Assembly (NCBI GenBank): GCA_905236465.1
Contig: CAJOQA010000253.1
Span: 1 to 13,346, forward strand
DNA from: an uncultured Treponema sp.
GTDB taxonomy: Bacteria > Spirochaetota > Spirochaetia > Treponematales > Treponemataceae
Length of the DNA stretch: 13,346 bases
Direction: 5' to 3'
Shown: piece after piece, positions 1-7,431 of the stretch
Position numbering within the stretch: the first letter of the stretch is position 1
Layout: each line of letters opens with the position of its first letter
Notes under the pieces: generated by a model
What the model was told of the DNA's origin: nothing
The model's database searches: none
What the model saw: only the letters and a program-made list of their open reading frames with translations
Position numbers and translations under genes: made by a program

Positions 1-938
1 GAAAGTATTTTTTCTGCCCACTTTTCATTGCGGTCGTCGGGGCTTGTCAGTTTTGAAAAGGAATCAAGGTCATCTTTTAGGTAAGCCTCATAAAGATTTT
101 CTACAGCCTTGCCCATATTCTCAAAGTAAAGGTCTTTTCCGTCTTTTATAATCACATTTAATAGTTCCCGTAAATCTTGAAGTTGTTCCTCATACGTGCC
201 CCTGTTCACATGGCCTAGCTGCTCTTGCAAAGAATCTAAGCCAGAAACACTTTTTCCCAAGACCTTTGCCCTAGTGTAAAAATACGAATCCAAGGAATTG
301 TCTGCAGAAAGTCCCTGCCTTAGGGGAACTGTAACCAGAGCCATAATCATGGACCAGGGTTCCAAAAGAGTTAAAAAGTTTACACGGTCAGCCCCAAGTA
401 TATCGTAGAGCATCTGCTTTTGATTGACTGTTAGCTTTTTGGTAACAGTCCGCCCATCTGCCCTGGTAAAACTGGTGGCTGTTAAGTTCTGCAGGGCAAG
501 CGCAAAGTTAGCATTGTCAGTATCAGAAAGCTCTGCAAGAAAATTATCGCAAGTTAAGAAGGCTTCTAGGACACCAGGGGAAAGGGGGTAAAGCCTGTCA
601 TCCCCAACATGGATTGTCCCCTGAATAAAAACGTAAGAGGGGTTGCCCTGTATGTCAAAGCCCTTTAGGCACCAAAACATCCGGTCTTTTTCCTTTGTAA
701 GTTTTGCTAAGGGAAGAACAATTATTTCTTCCCCGCCAGAATCGGCTGCCGGTGGCCTTTCTTTTATCTTTACTTCTTTTTCTTTTTCCTTTTCTTTGCC
801 CTTACCTTCTTCTATTTTTTCCTTGCCCCTGTTTTCATCCTCTTTTATCCTTGTACTTGTGCAAGAAAAGAAAAACAGAGGAACAAAGAGTAAAAAAACA
901 AAAAAAGGTAAAAATCCTCTTAAACGGGGAAAATACAT
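1..938 (-). CDS. TraB/GumN-family lipoprotein, C-terminus cut by window edge
   Basis: Reading leftward from the ATG at 938-936, the frame stays open for 312 codons to the window edge, so the C-terminus is missing. Residues 1-26 form a lipoprotein signal (basic start, long Phe/Leu core, FFFSC with Cys26), so the protein is probably anchored in a membrane facing the periplasm or outside. Residues 31-61 are a Lys/Glu-rich linker, visible as a purine tract in the gene. From about residue 80 it aligns clearly with its downstream-strand neighbour at 942-1913, including GTIHVGDDRLYPL near residue 107-119, which is the first GxxH motif of the TraB/GumN (Tiki-like) fold. Judged by that neighbour, about 35 residues holding the second GxxH motif lie outside the window. 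The start lies 3 nt after the neighbour's stop with no good Shine-Dalgarno site, suggesting translational coupling. Tiki-type relatives are proposed metalloproteases; bacterial GumN function is unknown. Confidence 0.85.
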   Translation of the reverse strand, partial: MYFPRLRGFLPFFVFLLFVPLFFFSCTSTRIKEDENRGKEKIEEGKGKEKEKEKEVKIKERPPAADSGGEEIIVLPLAKLTKEKDRMFWCLKGFDIQGNPSYVFIQGTIHVGDDRLYPLSPGVLEAFLTCDNFLAELSDTDNANFALALQNLTATSFTRADGRTVTKKLTVNQKQMLYDILGADRVNFLTLLEPWSMIMALVTVPLRQGLSADNSLDSYFYTRAKVLGKSVSGLDSLQEQLGHVNRGTYEEQLQDLRELLNVIIKDGKDLYFENMGKAVENLYEAYLKDDLDSFSKLTSPDDRNEKWAEKIL

Positions 939-941
939 CGT

Positions 942-1913
942 CTAAAGCAGGCCCTTCTTTTTTAACACATCAAAAACAGAAGCTTCGCCCACAAAGTGAG
1001 CCGCACCCGCAAAAATAAAGGTTGTGCCGCCTTCTGACAAGTACCTTTCTATATCATCTGCCCAGTCGGCATTTCTTTTATCAAAAAGATTATAGTAATA
1101 GTCTTTGTAAGCCTCATTTTTCTTGAAATCTTCCTTGCGCTCTTTGTTTACAAGGTCTGCAAGTTTTTTCTCATCATCAGCAAGATATGCATCGTAAAGG
1201 GCCAGAGCCTGTGCTGTTGTCTTTGCAAAAGCTTTTTCCTCTTCGGCCAACTCATCAAGCATACATTTTAAGAAAATAAGCTGAGCCTCGTAATCACCCA
1301 TTCTTACAATGTCAAGCTGTGTTTGCAGGGTATCAAGGCCCTCAACTTTTCTTCCGTCCTCAATAGCGGTATTCATAAAATATCCGTCAAATGAATAGTC
1401 AGCGGTCAGGCCTGAATCAACAAAAGCACCGGCAGAAAGCATAGCGATTGTGCACCAAGGCTCAAGGACATCCAGAACAGTTAAAGTCTTTGAATCCCCC
1501 AGGTGAGTTTGTAAAGCATCTTTTTGCTTTTGGTCTAGTGCAGAAGATATGGTTCTTCCAGCAGCCTCAAAATAACTTTTCATAGTCATTTTTTCTATTT
1601 GAGAAGAAATGCTTGTCCAGTCTTCAGATGAAACTTCTCCTACAAGCCGGTTTGCATTTTTATAACATTCATTGACCTCTTCGGAAAGGGGCAGTATTCT
1701 TTCATCCCCCAGGTGGAAGGTTGCCTGAATGTATACAGTCGCAGGGTTATCATTTTCATCAAGCCCATCTATGCGGTAGAACATCCGGCTAGAAGTTTTT
1801 GTCAGCAAGGCCTTTTTTGCCGTAGTAGCGGAGCTTGAAGAGGCACAAGAAGAAAACAAGGCCAAAGAGATTAGGGAAACAAATAAACCTATAAAAATAA
1901 TTTTTTTTGTCAT
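942..1913 (-). CDS. TraB/GumN-family lipoprotein
   Basis: This 323-residue protein has a lipoprotein signal (MTKK, hydrophobic core, LFSSC with Cys23), followed by a Ser/Thr-rich spacer to about residue 35. The TraB/GumN fold covers the remainder. The N-terminal motif FHLGDERILPL follows a conserved QATFH, and the C-terminal motif GAAHFVGEASVFDVLKKKG closes the protein, matching the usual end of the family. The first motif reads AxxH instead of GxxH, whereas the second GxxH is intact; the paralogue at 1-938 keeps the Gly. In Tiki-type members these His residues are proposed to bind metal in a protease-like site, but no substrate is known for bacterial GumN proteins. A good Shine-Dalgarno site (AAAGGAGA) precedes the start. 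It lies 21 nt after the MCP-like gene and 3 nt before its paralogue, so the three are probably co-transcribed. The pair looks like a tandem duplication that has diverged strongly. Confidence 0.85.
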   Translation of the reverse strand: MTKKIIFIGLFVSLISLALFSSCASSSSATTAKKALLTKTSSRMFYRIDGLDENDNPATVYIQATFHLGDERILPLSEEVNECYKNANRLVGEVSSEDWTSISSQIEKMTMKSYFEAAGRTISSALDQKQKDALQTHLGDSKTLTVLDVLEPWCTIAMLSAGAFVDSGLTADYSFDGYFMNTAIEDGRKVEGLDTLQTQLDIVRMGDYEAQLIFLKCMLDELAEEEKAFAKTTAQALALYDAYLADDEKKLADLVNKERKEDFKKNEAYKDYYYNLFDKRNADWADDIERYLSEGGTTFIFAGAAHFVGEASVFDVLKKKGLL

Positions 1914-1934
1914 ACGAAAAATTCTCCTTTTATC

Positions 1935-2762
1935 TTAGACTTTAAATTGGTCAATCTCACTGCCAATAATTTTAATGGAATCCCTTACTTTACTTGAAAT
2001 TTCAGAAAGCGCGCTACTGGTCCCGTTCATTTCCCTTGCCCCAATTGACATTTCCTTCATGCTCTGCTTGATTACTAAGGTTGTATCCTGCAAATTGTGG
2101 ACTTCGTCAAGTATGAGACGGTTTCCCTCAGCCATTTCGTGAGAAGCTGTGCGAACCTCTGTAGTATTATCATTCATGATTTTTAAAGATTCCACAATCT
2201 GCTTGGAACCTTCCTGCTGTTCTTTCATAGCCGCATTCATTGCCAACAGGTTTGTTTGGCTTGCAACGCTTGCTATTGCCTTGTTTGCTTCTTGCAAGGT
2301 CTTTGACTGCTCTGCAACTTCATTAACCTGTTGGGCAACTGACTTTTGCTTTTCAATTCCTATACGGGCATTTGTTTCAAGCTTTTCAAAAGATTCAGTC
2401 ATAATCTCAACATTGTGATTTACTGCGCTTATATTACCCACCATCTCTTCAACAGCGGCACTTGCCTGACTTACACCTTCTGACTGGCGGCTGATCATGT
2501 TTTCCAGGCTATTGATATTTTCTGCAATTTCTGCGACTGCATTGGCTTGCAGGTAAGAAGCCATATCATTTATAATGACCTTTGATTTTTTTAGGAACGC
2601 AGAAATATCGCTAGAGGCAATAGCCATATTCTGTATTGCCGACTGTTCAATATTCGACTTAAGCTCTCGGGTCTGCAAAAATAAAACTGGAAGTGAAACG
2701 ACCAAAACTGAAAATGCAACAACAATGATATTACTTAGGATAAGCTTTGATCTAATTCGCAT
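1935..2762 (-). CDS. Truncated methyl-accepting chemotaxis-like protein lacking sensor and hairpin tip
   Basis: This protein has 275 residues, far short of a normal MCP (about 500-700). Residues 7-29 are a typical MCP first membrane segment, and residues 30-74 resemble the start of a periplasmic sensor. At about residue 75 the sequence switches straight into cytoplasmic signalling coiled coil (AEIAENINSLENM). The rest of the sensor, the second membrane segment and HAMP are absent. The signalling helix runs to ASQTNLLAMNAA (167-178), which in MCPs is followed by the invariant EAAHAGE...GKGFAVVADEIRKLA hairpin tip. Here residue 179 jumps to MKEQQEGSKQIVES, from the descending helix, and runs to the usual C-terminal FKV. 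The frame is intact throughout, with an AGGGGG Shine-Dalgarno site. Without the tip, CheA/CheW binding is not expected, and the coiled coil may sit on the periplasmic side of the single membrane segment. It is either a decaying receptor with two in-frame deletions or a repurposed membrane coiled coil. Confidence 0.8.
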   Translation of the reverse strand: MRIRSKLILSNIIVVAFSVLVVSLPVLFLQTRELKSNIEQSAIQNMAIASSDISAFLKKSKVIINDMASYLQANAVAEIAENINSLENMISRQSEGVSQASAAVEEMVGNISAVNHNVEIMTESFEKLETNARIGIEKQKSVAQQVNEVAEQSKTLQEANKAIASVASQTNLLAMNAAMKEQQEGSKQIVESLKIMNDNTTEVRTASHEMAEGNRLILDEVHNLQDTTLVIKQSMKEMSIGAREMNGTSSALSEISSKVRDSIKIIGSEIDQFKV

Positions 2763-2781
2763 GGATCCCCCTACTCCGCTT

Positions 2782-2810
2782 AGTTTAATGCAAGTTCAAT
2801 TATTTTTCAA
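2782..2810 (-). promoter_or_regulatory. Possible sigma-70-type promoter for the MCP/GumN operon
   Basis: On the minus strand, TTGAAA (2810-2805) is followed after 17 nt by TAAACT (2787-2782), a 5/6 and 4/6 match to the sigma-70 boxes. A start about 7 nt further on would leave a leader of roughly 13 nt that contains the AGGGGG ribosome site just before the ATG at 2762. The region is AT-rich, so chance matches are likely. Confidence 0.4.
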
Positions 2811-2842
2811 CTATAAAAAAACTGAAGTTTTTCGAGGCTACC

Positions 2843-2871
2843 TTGTAATAATTCAGTAATAGTGGCATAAT
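2843..2871 (+). promoter_or_regulatory. Sigma-70-type promoter for the lysA operon, predicted leaderless
   Basis: TTGTAA (2843-2848), a 17-nt spacer and CATAAT (2866-2871) match the sigma-70 boxes 4/6 and 5/6 at ideal spacing. Only six bases (CAGAGC) separate the -10 box from the ATG at 2878, so the expected transcription start is the A of the ATG itself. No Shine-Dalgarno sequence precedes that ATG, which fits a leaderless mRNA. Confidence 0.6.
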
Positions 2872-2877
2872 CAGAGC

Positions 2878-4146
2878 ATGAATACTTTTCCATTAAGCCA
2901 TGAACAGCTTGAAGAGCTGACAAAAAAATACCCTACCCCCTTCTATCTTTATGATGAGAAGGGAATTGTTGACAATATCCGCTATTTTACAAAAGCCTTC
3001 TCCATATTCCCCAAATTCAGGGAATATTATGCCGTAAAGGCCTGCCCAAACCCTTACATCTTAAAAATCTTACAAAAAGAAGGGTGTGGCGGAGACTGCT
3101 CAAGCCTTGCAGAACTTATTCTTAGCGAAAAATCCGGAATGGACGGCAAGTATGTAATGTTCACCAGCAATGACACCCCCGCCCAAGAATTCGTATACGC
3201 AGCAAAAAACGGCAATATCATAAACTTTGATGACATAAGCCACATAGAGTTTGCACGAAAGGCCCTTGGGGGCAGCCTTCCTGACACTATCTGCTTCCGC
3301 TACAACCCAGGTCCACTCAAAGAGGGGGGGAACGCAATTATCGGTAAGCCGGAAGAAGCTAAGTACGGTCTTACACGGGAACAGATGATTGAAGGCTATA
3401 AAATCTGTAAGTCATACGGGGTCAAGCACTTCGGCCTGCATACAATGGTAGCTTCCAACGAGCTTAATCCTGATTTTTTTGTTGACACAGCAAACATCGT
3501 ATTTGACTTAGTGCTTGAAGTGCAAAAAGAATGTGGAGTAAACATTGAATTTGTAGACTTAGGTGGCGGGGTTGGAATTCCTTATAAACCTGGGCAAAAA
3601 AAAGTTGACCTTGAATATGTCGCAAAAAAAATACGGGAGCTCTACGACCAAAAGATTGTTCCAGCGGGTCTTGACCCCTTAGCAATCTGTTTTGAATGTG
3701 GGCGTCCTATTACAGGTCCTTACGGTTGGCTTGTTACAAGAGCTATACATCAAAAACACATCTACAGGGACTACATAGGCTGCGATGCAAGTATGGCAGA
3801 TTTGATGAGGCCAGGTATGTATGGGGCCTACCACGAAGTAACAGTTAGCGGTAAGGAAAATGCCCCAAAAGACCACGTATACGATGTCACCGGTAGCCTG
3901 TGCGAGAACTGCGACAAGTTTGCGGTGCAAAGGGAAATGCCTGAAGTCAATACGGGGGACCTTTTGATAATACACGATGCAGGCGCGCACGGAAGAAGCA
4001 TGGGATACAACTACAACGGCAAGCTCCGTTGCGGTGAACTTCTTTTACGTACCGATGGTTCCATTATGCAGATAAGAAGAAGAGAGACTTTGGACGACTA
4101 TTTTGCCACTATAGATTTTTCTTCTTTAGATTCCTTTAATGCGTAA
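2878..4146 (+). CDS. lysA: Diaminopimelate decarboxylase
   Basis: This 422-residue fold-type III PLP enzyme is predicted to convert meso-diaminopimelate to L-lysine and CO2 (EC 4.1.1.20), the last lysine-biosynthesis step, in the cytoplasm. Visible motifs are YAVKACPNP with the PLP-binding Lys54, GLH with His188, the glycine-rich DLGGGVGIPY (227-236) that holds the PLP phosphate, ECGRPITG (273-280), MADLMRPGMYGAYH (306-319), the SLCENCD box with the dimer-shared active-site Cys342, and YNYNGKLR near 376-383. The length is normal for LysA. Ornithine or carboxynorspermidine decarboxylases share the fold, but the RPGMYGAYH segment and length favour LysA. It is the first gene of the five-gene plus-strand operon and is divergent from the MCP-like gene. 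The ATG at 2878 has no Shine-Dalgarno site and is almost on the predicted transcription start, suggesting a leaderless mRNA. Confidence 0.88.
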   Translation: MNTFPLSHEQLEELTKKYPTPFYLYDEKGIVDNIRYFTKAFSIFPKFREYYAVKACPNPYILKILQKEGCGGDCSSLAELILSEKSGMDGKYVMFTSNDTPAQEFVYAAKNGNIINFDDISHIEFARKALGGSLPDTICFRYNPGPLKEGGNAIIGKPEEAKYGLTREQMIEGYKICKSYGVKHFGLHTMVASNELNPDFFVDTANIVFDLVLEVQKECGVNIEFVDLGGGVGIPYKPGQKKVDLEYVAKKIRELYDQKIVPAGLDPLAICFECGRPITGPYGWLVTRAIHQKHIYRDYIGCDASMADLMRPGMYGAYHEVTVSGKENAPKDHVYDVTGSLCENCDKFAVQREMPEVNTGDLLIIHDAGAHGRSMGYNYNGKLRCGELLLRTDGSIMQIRRRETLDDYFATIDFSSLDSFNA

Positions 4147-4163
4147 GGAAAGTGCAGGAAAAA

Positions 4164-5900
4164 ATGAAAAGTTTGACTAGACTGATTTATGCGAATGCCC
4201 TTGTCTCTGCCCTGTATGCCCTGCTAAGCATTTCTTTTCATGCTGACATCTCGCTTTTAGCCTTTCCCCTTGCGCTGCTTGCTGTAGCCCTGACCTCTTA
4301 TCTTGGCATACTGGTACTTCTCAAAAAGGGGCAGGTAAAGGCTCTTACAGCAATTCGTAAGTGCTATGAATACGAACCCCTTGTAATGATGTTAGCTTTT
4401 ATAATACAAAGGGCCGGCAAAAGCGAAATGCCTTATGTCTTAGATTTGCTCTGTGCCCTTTTGTGGCTTGCGCTGACAGTTATTTCTTCTATTATAGTCT
4501 ACAGGTTTTTAAATGCAAAAAAACTAAGCACGCTAAAAGAAGAATGGCAAGACTTAGCAAATGTAAAGCAAAAAAAATACAAGGGTCTTGCTTATGCAGG
4601 AATACAAATTCTAGAATGGGTAGATGCAATTGTTTACTGTTTATTTGCAGTCTTTATACTAAACATTTTTTTATTTCAACTTTACGTAATACCTTCAGAG
4701 TCCATGGTCCCCACCTTTTTAGTAAAGGACAGGGTTTTTGTCTTAAAGACAGCAGCAGGTCCACATTTTCCCTTAAGCAAAGTAGGGCTTCCCTGCATAA
4801 ATAGATACAAAAGGGGAGACGTAATAGTACTGCGTAACCCCCACTATAAAACAGATCATGCAAGTGAAGTTCAGAAAATTCTTTCTGACTACATCTCAAT
4901 GATAACGCTGAACCACGTTATTTTGGATAGGGACGAAAACGGGGAACAAAAGGCAGACCCCCTTGTAAAAAGAATTACCGGTCAGAGCGGAGAACAACTT
5001 GTGATGCTAGACGGCAATCTGTACGCCCGGACAAAAGATTCAGAAACTTTTGAGAAAGTCTACGATGAAAAAGCTATGTGGAACTTAAATTCCTTGTCAG
5101 CTGCAGAAAAGAAAAAGGTACAGCTTTTTCCCTTGTCACAAGAGGACTATGATGTTGTTCTTGAACTTGAAGAAGAAAGGCGAAATCTTGACTTAGAAAT
5201 GGCAGCCGATGAATGTAAAAAACTTGCGGAAACTTTTAAATCTTACAGCAATCAGGAAAGCGGTGATGTAAGTGCGCTCGAAAGCATTTATGATTCCAAT
5301 GCACTGTTTGAGTACAACTTTTTCAGGAACATAAGCGACAACGCCATCCTTTTGCTTAAGACCCCAGCAGGTCATCAGTGGTTCACCCTCTTTATGACCG
5401 ACTGGATTTCAAAAGCAAGCGAAAGTTCTTTTGCTCAAACAGACATGTATGCGGATGCAAATTTCAGGCTGAATGTGATGGTAAAACTGGAGGCCGGAAA
5501 AATGATTGTCCGCTTAGCAACATTAATCCACAATGAGGTGCCAACTGTAGCCTGGTCTGAGGACAAGGAAATACAGGAGGGGCTTTTGAAGATTCAGAAG
5601 CTGAATGCCTACATAGGCCGCCTTGACCAAAGAAACATGCCGGTTTTCCCAAAGAACAAGGAAGACGGCAGCCCTGACTACATACCGGCCAACTGCTTCT
5701 TTATGATGGGAGACAACAGGTATAATTCTTTGGACATGAGGCATTCCTATGACTACAAGCTGATTCCACTTAGCTCTTTGGACAAGTATTCAGTAACTTA
5801 CTATAGCAACATGGAGCCACAGTATGTAAGCAGAGAAAAGATTCTTGGCAAGGCAAGCTTTAGGATTTGGCCCTTTACCCGCTTGGGACTTGTAAAGTAG
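4164..5900 (+). CDS. lepB: Signal peptidase I, long form with large insertion
   Basis: This membrane Ser/Lys protease removes signal peptides from exported proteins on the outer face of the inner membrane. Counting from the ATG at 4164 (578 residues), about four hydrophobic stretches occupy residues 6-175, more than the one or two usual in this family. Box B is IPSESMVPT with catalytic Ser180; box D is LVKRITGQSGE with catalytic Lys269; box E is MGDNRYNSLDMR near 515-526. Between boxes D and E lies an insertion of roughly 215 residues (about 287-500) rich in Glu and Lys, so the protein is about twice the normal size. The Pro usual in box D (GLPGD) is Ser here. An in-frame GTG at 4152 is possible, but AGGA at 4156-4159 fits the ATG better. 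The gene follows lysA closely and is probably co-transcribed with it. Confidence 0.9.
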   Translation: MKSLTRLIYANALVSALYALLSISFHADISLLAFPLALLAVALTSYLGILVLLKKGQVKALTAIRKCYEYEPLVMMLAFIIQRAGKSEMPYVLDLLCALLWLALTVISSIIVYRFLNAKKLSTLKEEWQDLANVKQKKYKGLAYAGIQILEWVDAIVYCLFAVFILNIFLFQLYVIPSESMVPTFLVKDRVFVLKTAAGPHFPLSKVGLPCINRYKRGDVIVLRNPHYKTDHASEVQKILSDYISMITLNHVILDRDENGEQKADPLVKRITGQSGEQLVMLDGNLYARTKDSETFEKVYDEKAMWNLNSLSAAEKKKVQLFPLSQEDYDVVLELEEERRNLDLEMAADECKKLAETFKSYSNQESGDVSALESIYDSNALFEYNFFRNISDNAILLLKTPAGHQWFTLFMTDWISKASESSFAQTDMYADANFRLNVMVKLEAGKMIVRLATLIHNEVPTVAWSEDKEIQEGLLKIQKLNAYIGRLDQRNMPVFPKNKEDGSPDYIPANCFFMMGDNRYNSLDMRHSYDYKLIPLSSLDKYSVTYYSNMEPQYVSREKILGKASFRIWPFTRLGLVK

Positions 5901-5904
5901 AAGT

Positions 5905-7431
5905 ATGAATATTATACAAAAGTTTAAGGAAACACTTTCTTCTGTTCTTCCCATAATGGCAATTGTTCTTCTTTTAGGAATAACGGTTGCCCCTTTGGAG
6001 TTAAATACAATCGTTTGTTTTTTACTGGGTGGGGCCCTGCTCATATTTGGGCTTACAATCTTCTTATTGGGTGTTGACACAGGTATTCTTCCCATAGGAG
6101 AAAGAAGTGGAGCCGCCCTTACCGCCAAGAGGAACCTGCCCCTGCTTTTGTCAGTTTCCTTTGTAATAGGTTTTATGGTAACTATTGCCGAGCCTGACGT
6201 TCAGGTTCTTGCAAACCAAATAAAGGGCGTTTCCCCTGCGCTAAACAAGTGGGCCCTTATTTTTATGATTGCAGGCGGCGTAGGTCTTTTTGTAATGACA
6301 GGCCTTTTACGCACAGTCTTGAACTGGCATCTTAAATGGGTACTGATAATCTCATATATTCTTCTTTTTGCCTTAGCATTTTTAAGCCCAAAGGAATTCC
6401 AGGGGGTTGCCTTTGATGCTGGTGGGGCAACAACAGGTCCAATGACAGTCCCCTTTATTATGGCTCTTGGAGTGGGTGTTGCTACAGTTAGGTCAAAAAG
6501 CAAAAGTTCAGAAGATTCATCTTTTGGTCTTACAGGCATTGCATCCATTGGTCCCATTGCTGCTGTCTGTCTTTATGGCATTATCTTAGCGCTAAAGGGA
6601 AATTCAGCCACTGCCAATCAGCTACCAGAAGAGGGCACAGCTACAGAAAGCATTGTTTCCAACGGAATACTGGGGCTTGGAATTTTTATCAAACTTTTAC
6701 CTTCAACCCTAAAAGAAGTGAGCATGGCCTTGCTCCCCTTGGTTTTAATGGCGGTAGCCTTTCAGCTTTTTCTGCTAAAAATGCCACCAGTCCAGGTAAG
6801 GCGTATGATAAAGGGTTTAGTCTACAGTTTTATTGGCCTAGTCATCTTTCTAATAGGGGTAAACGGGGGCTTTATGCCAGCCGGCCAAAAGTTAGGCATG
6901 ACGCTGGGCAGTCTTGCCGCAAGCGGAAGTTTTGCTTGGACACTGCTGCTTTGCCTTACGGGGCTTGTTTTTGGAGCAGTAGTTGTTTGCGCAGAGCCTG
7001 CGGTTTGGGTTTTAACGGAACAAGTAGAAAGTGTTTCTGGTGGCACAATAAAAAGAAAAGTAATGCTTGTAAGCCTATCCTTTGGTGTAGCCCTTTCCGT
7101 TGGAATAAGCATGTTGCGTGTTTTATACGGGTTTAGCCTTTGGTACATATTGATTCCAGGCTATGCCTTAGCCCTGCTTTTGACCTTCTTCTGCCCTTCC
7201 CTTTTTACAGGAATTGCTTTTGATTCAGGTGGGGTTGCAAGCGGTCCCATGACAAGTACCTTTATATTGTCTTTTACATTGGGGGCAACTACTGCCTGCG
7301 GAGGAAACCCCGCAACCGATGCCTTTGGGGTAATAGCCTTAGTCGCAATGACTCCCCTTATAGCAATACAAGTTTTAGGAATAATCTACAAACTGAAAAA
7401 CAAAAGAAAATTGGAGGATAAGGCAAAATGA
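5905..7431 (+). CDS. Tandem DUF1538 integral membrane protein, putative transporter
   Basis: This is a 508-residue polytopic inner-membrane protein made of two homologous halves of about 220 residues. Matching motifs recur about 268 residues apart: LGVDTGILPIGER (55-67) with IGVNGGFMPAGQK (317-329); AEPDVQVLANQ (95-105) with AEPAVWVLTEQ (363-373); and GVAFDAGGATTGPMT (167-181) with GIAFDSGGVASGPMT (436-450). A soluble linker rich in Ser, Glu and Gly spans about 197-248. The repeated acidic and Gly-rich motifs within membrane helices resemble an inverted- or tandem-repeat transporter, and I recognise the family as DUF1538, whose substrate is not known to me. The stop overlaps the start of the PII-like gene by 4 nt (ATGA), which points to translational coupling and to direct regulation of this protein by its neighbour. 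The ATG at 5905 lies 4 nt after lepB with only a weak Shine-Dalgarno site, also suggesting coupling. Confidence 0.85.
   Translation: MNIIQKFKETLSSVLPIMAIVLLLGITVAPLELNTIVCFLLGGALLIFGLTIFLLGVDTGILPIGERSGAALTAKRNLPLLLSVSFVIGFMVTIAEPDVQVLANQIKGVSPALNKWALIFMIAGGVGLFVMTGLLRTVLNWHLKWVLIISYILLFALAFLSPKEFQGVAFDAGGATTGPMTVPFIMALGVGVATVRSKSKSSEDSSFGLTGIASIGPIAAVCLYGIILALKGNSATANQLPEEGTATESIVSNGILGLGIFIKLLPSTLKEVSMALLPLVLMAVAFQLFLLKMPPVQVRRMIKGLVYSFIGLVIFLIGVNGGFMPAGQKLGMTLGSLAASGSFAWTLLLCLTGLVFGAVVVCAEPAVWVLTEQVESVSGGTIKRKVMLVSLSFGVALSVGISMLRVLYGFSLWYILIPGYALALLLTFFCPSLFTGIAFDSGGVASGPMTSTFILSFTLGATTACGGNPATDAFGVIALVAMTPLIAIQVLGIIYKLKNKRKLEDKAK

Noticed and set aside
643..1018. Two overlapping plus-strand frames of about 100 codons with Phe/Ser/Leu-rich translations
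   Set aside because: They are antisense to the Lys/Glu-rich linker and signal peptide of the minus-strand GumN-type lipoprotein at 1-938; the composition is simply the reverse complement of a purine tract.
6201..7148. Minus-strand frames of 108-118 codons opposite the DUF1538 gene
   Set aside because: Antisense shadows; the plus-strand frame has clear duplicated membrane motifs and fits the operon.
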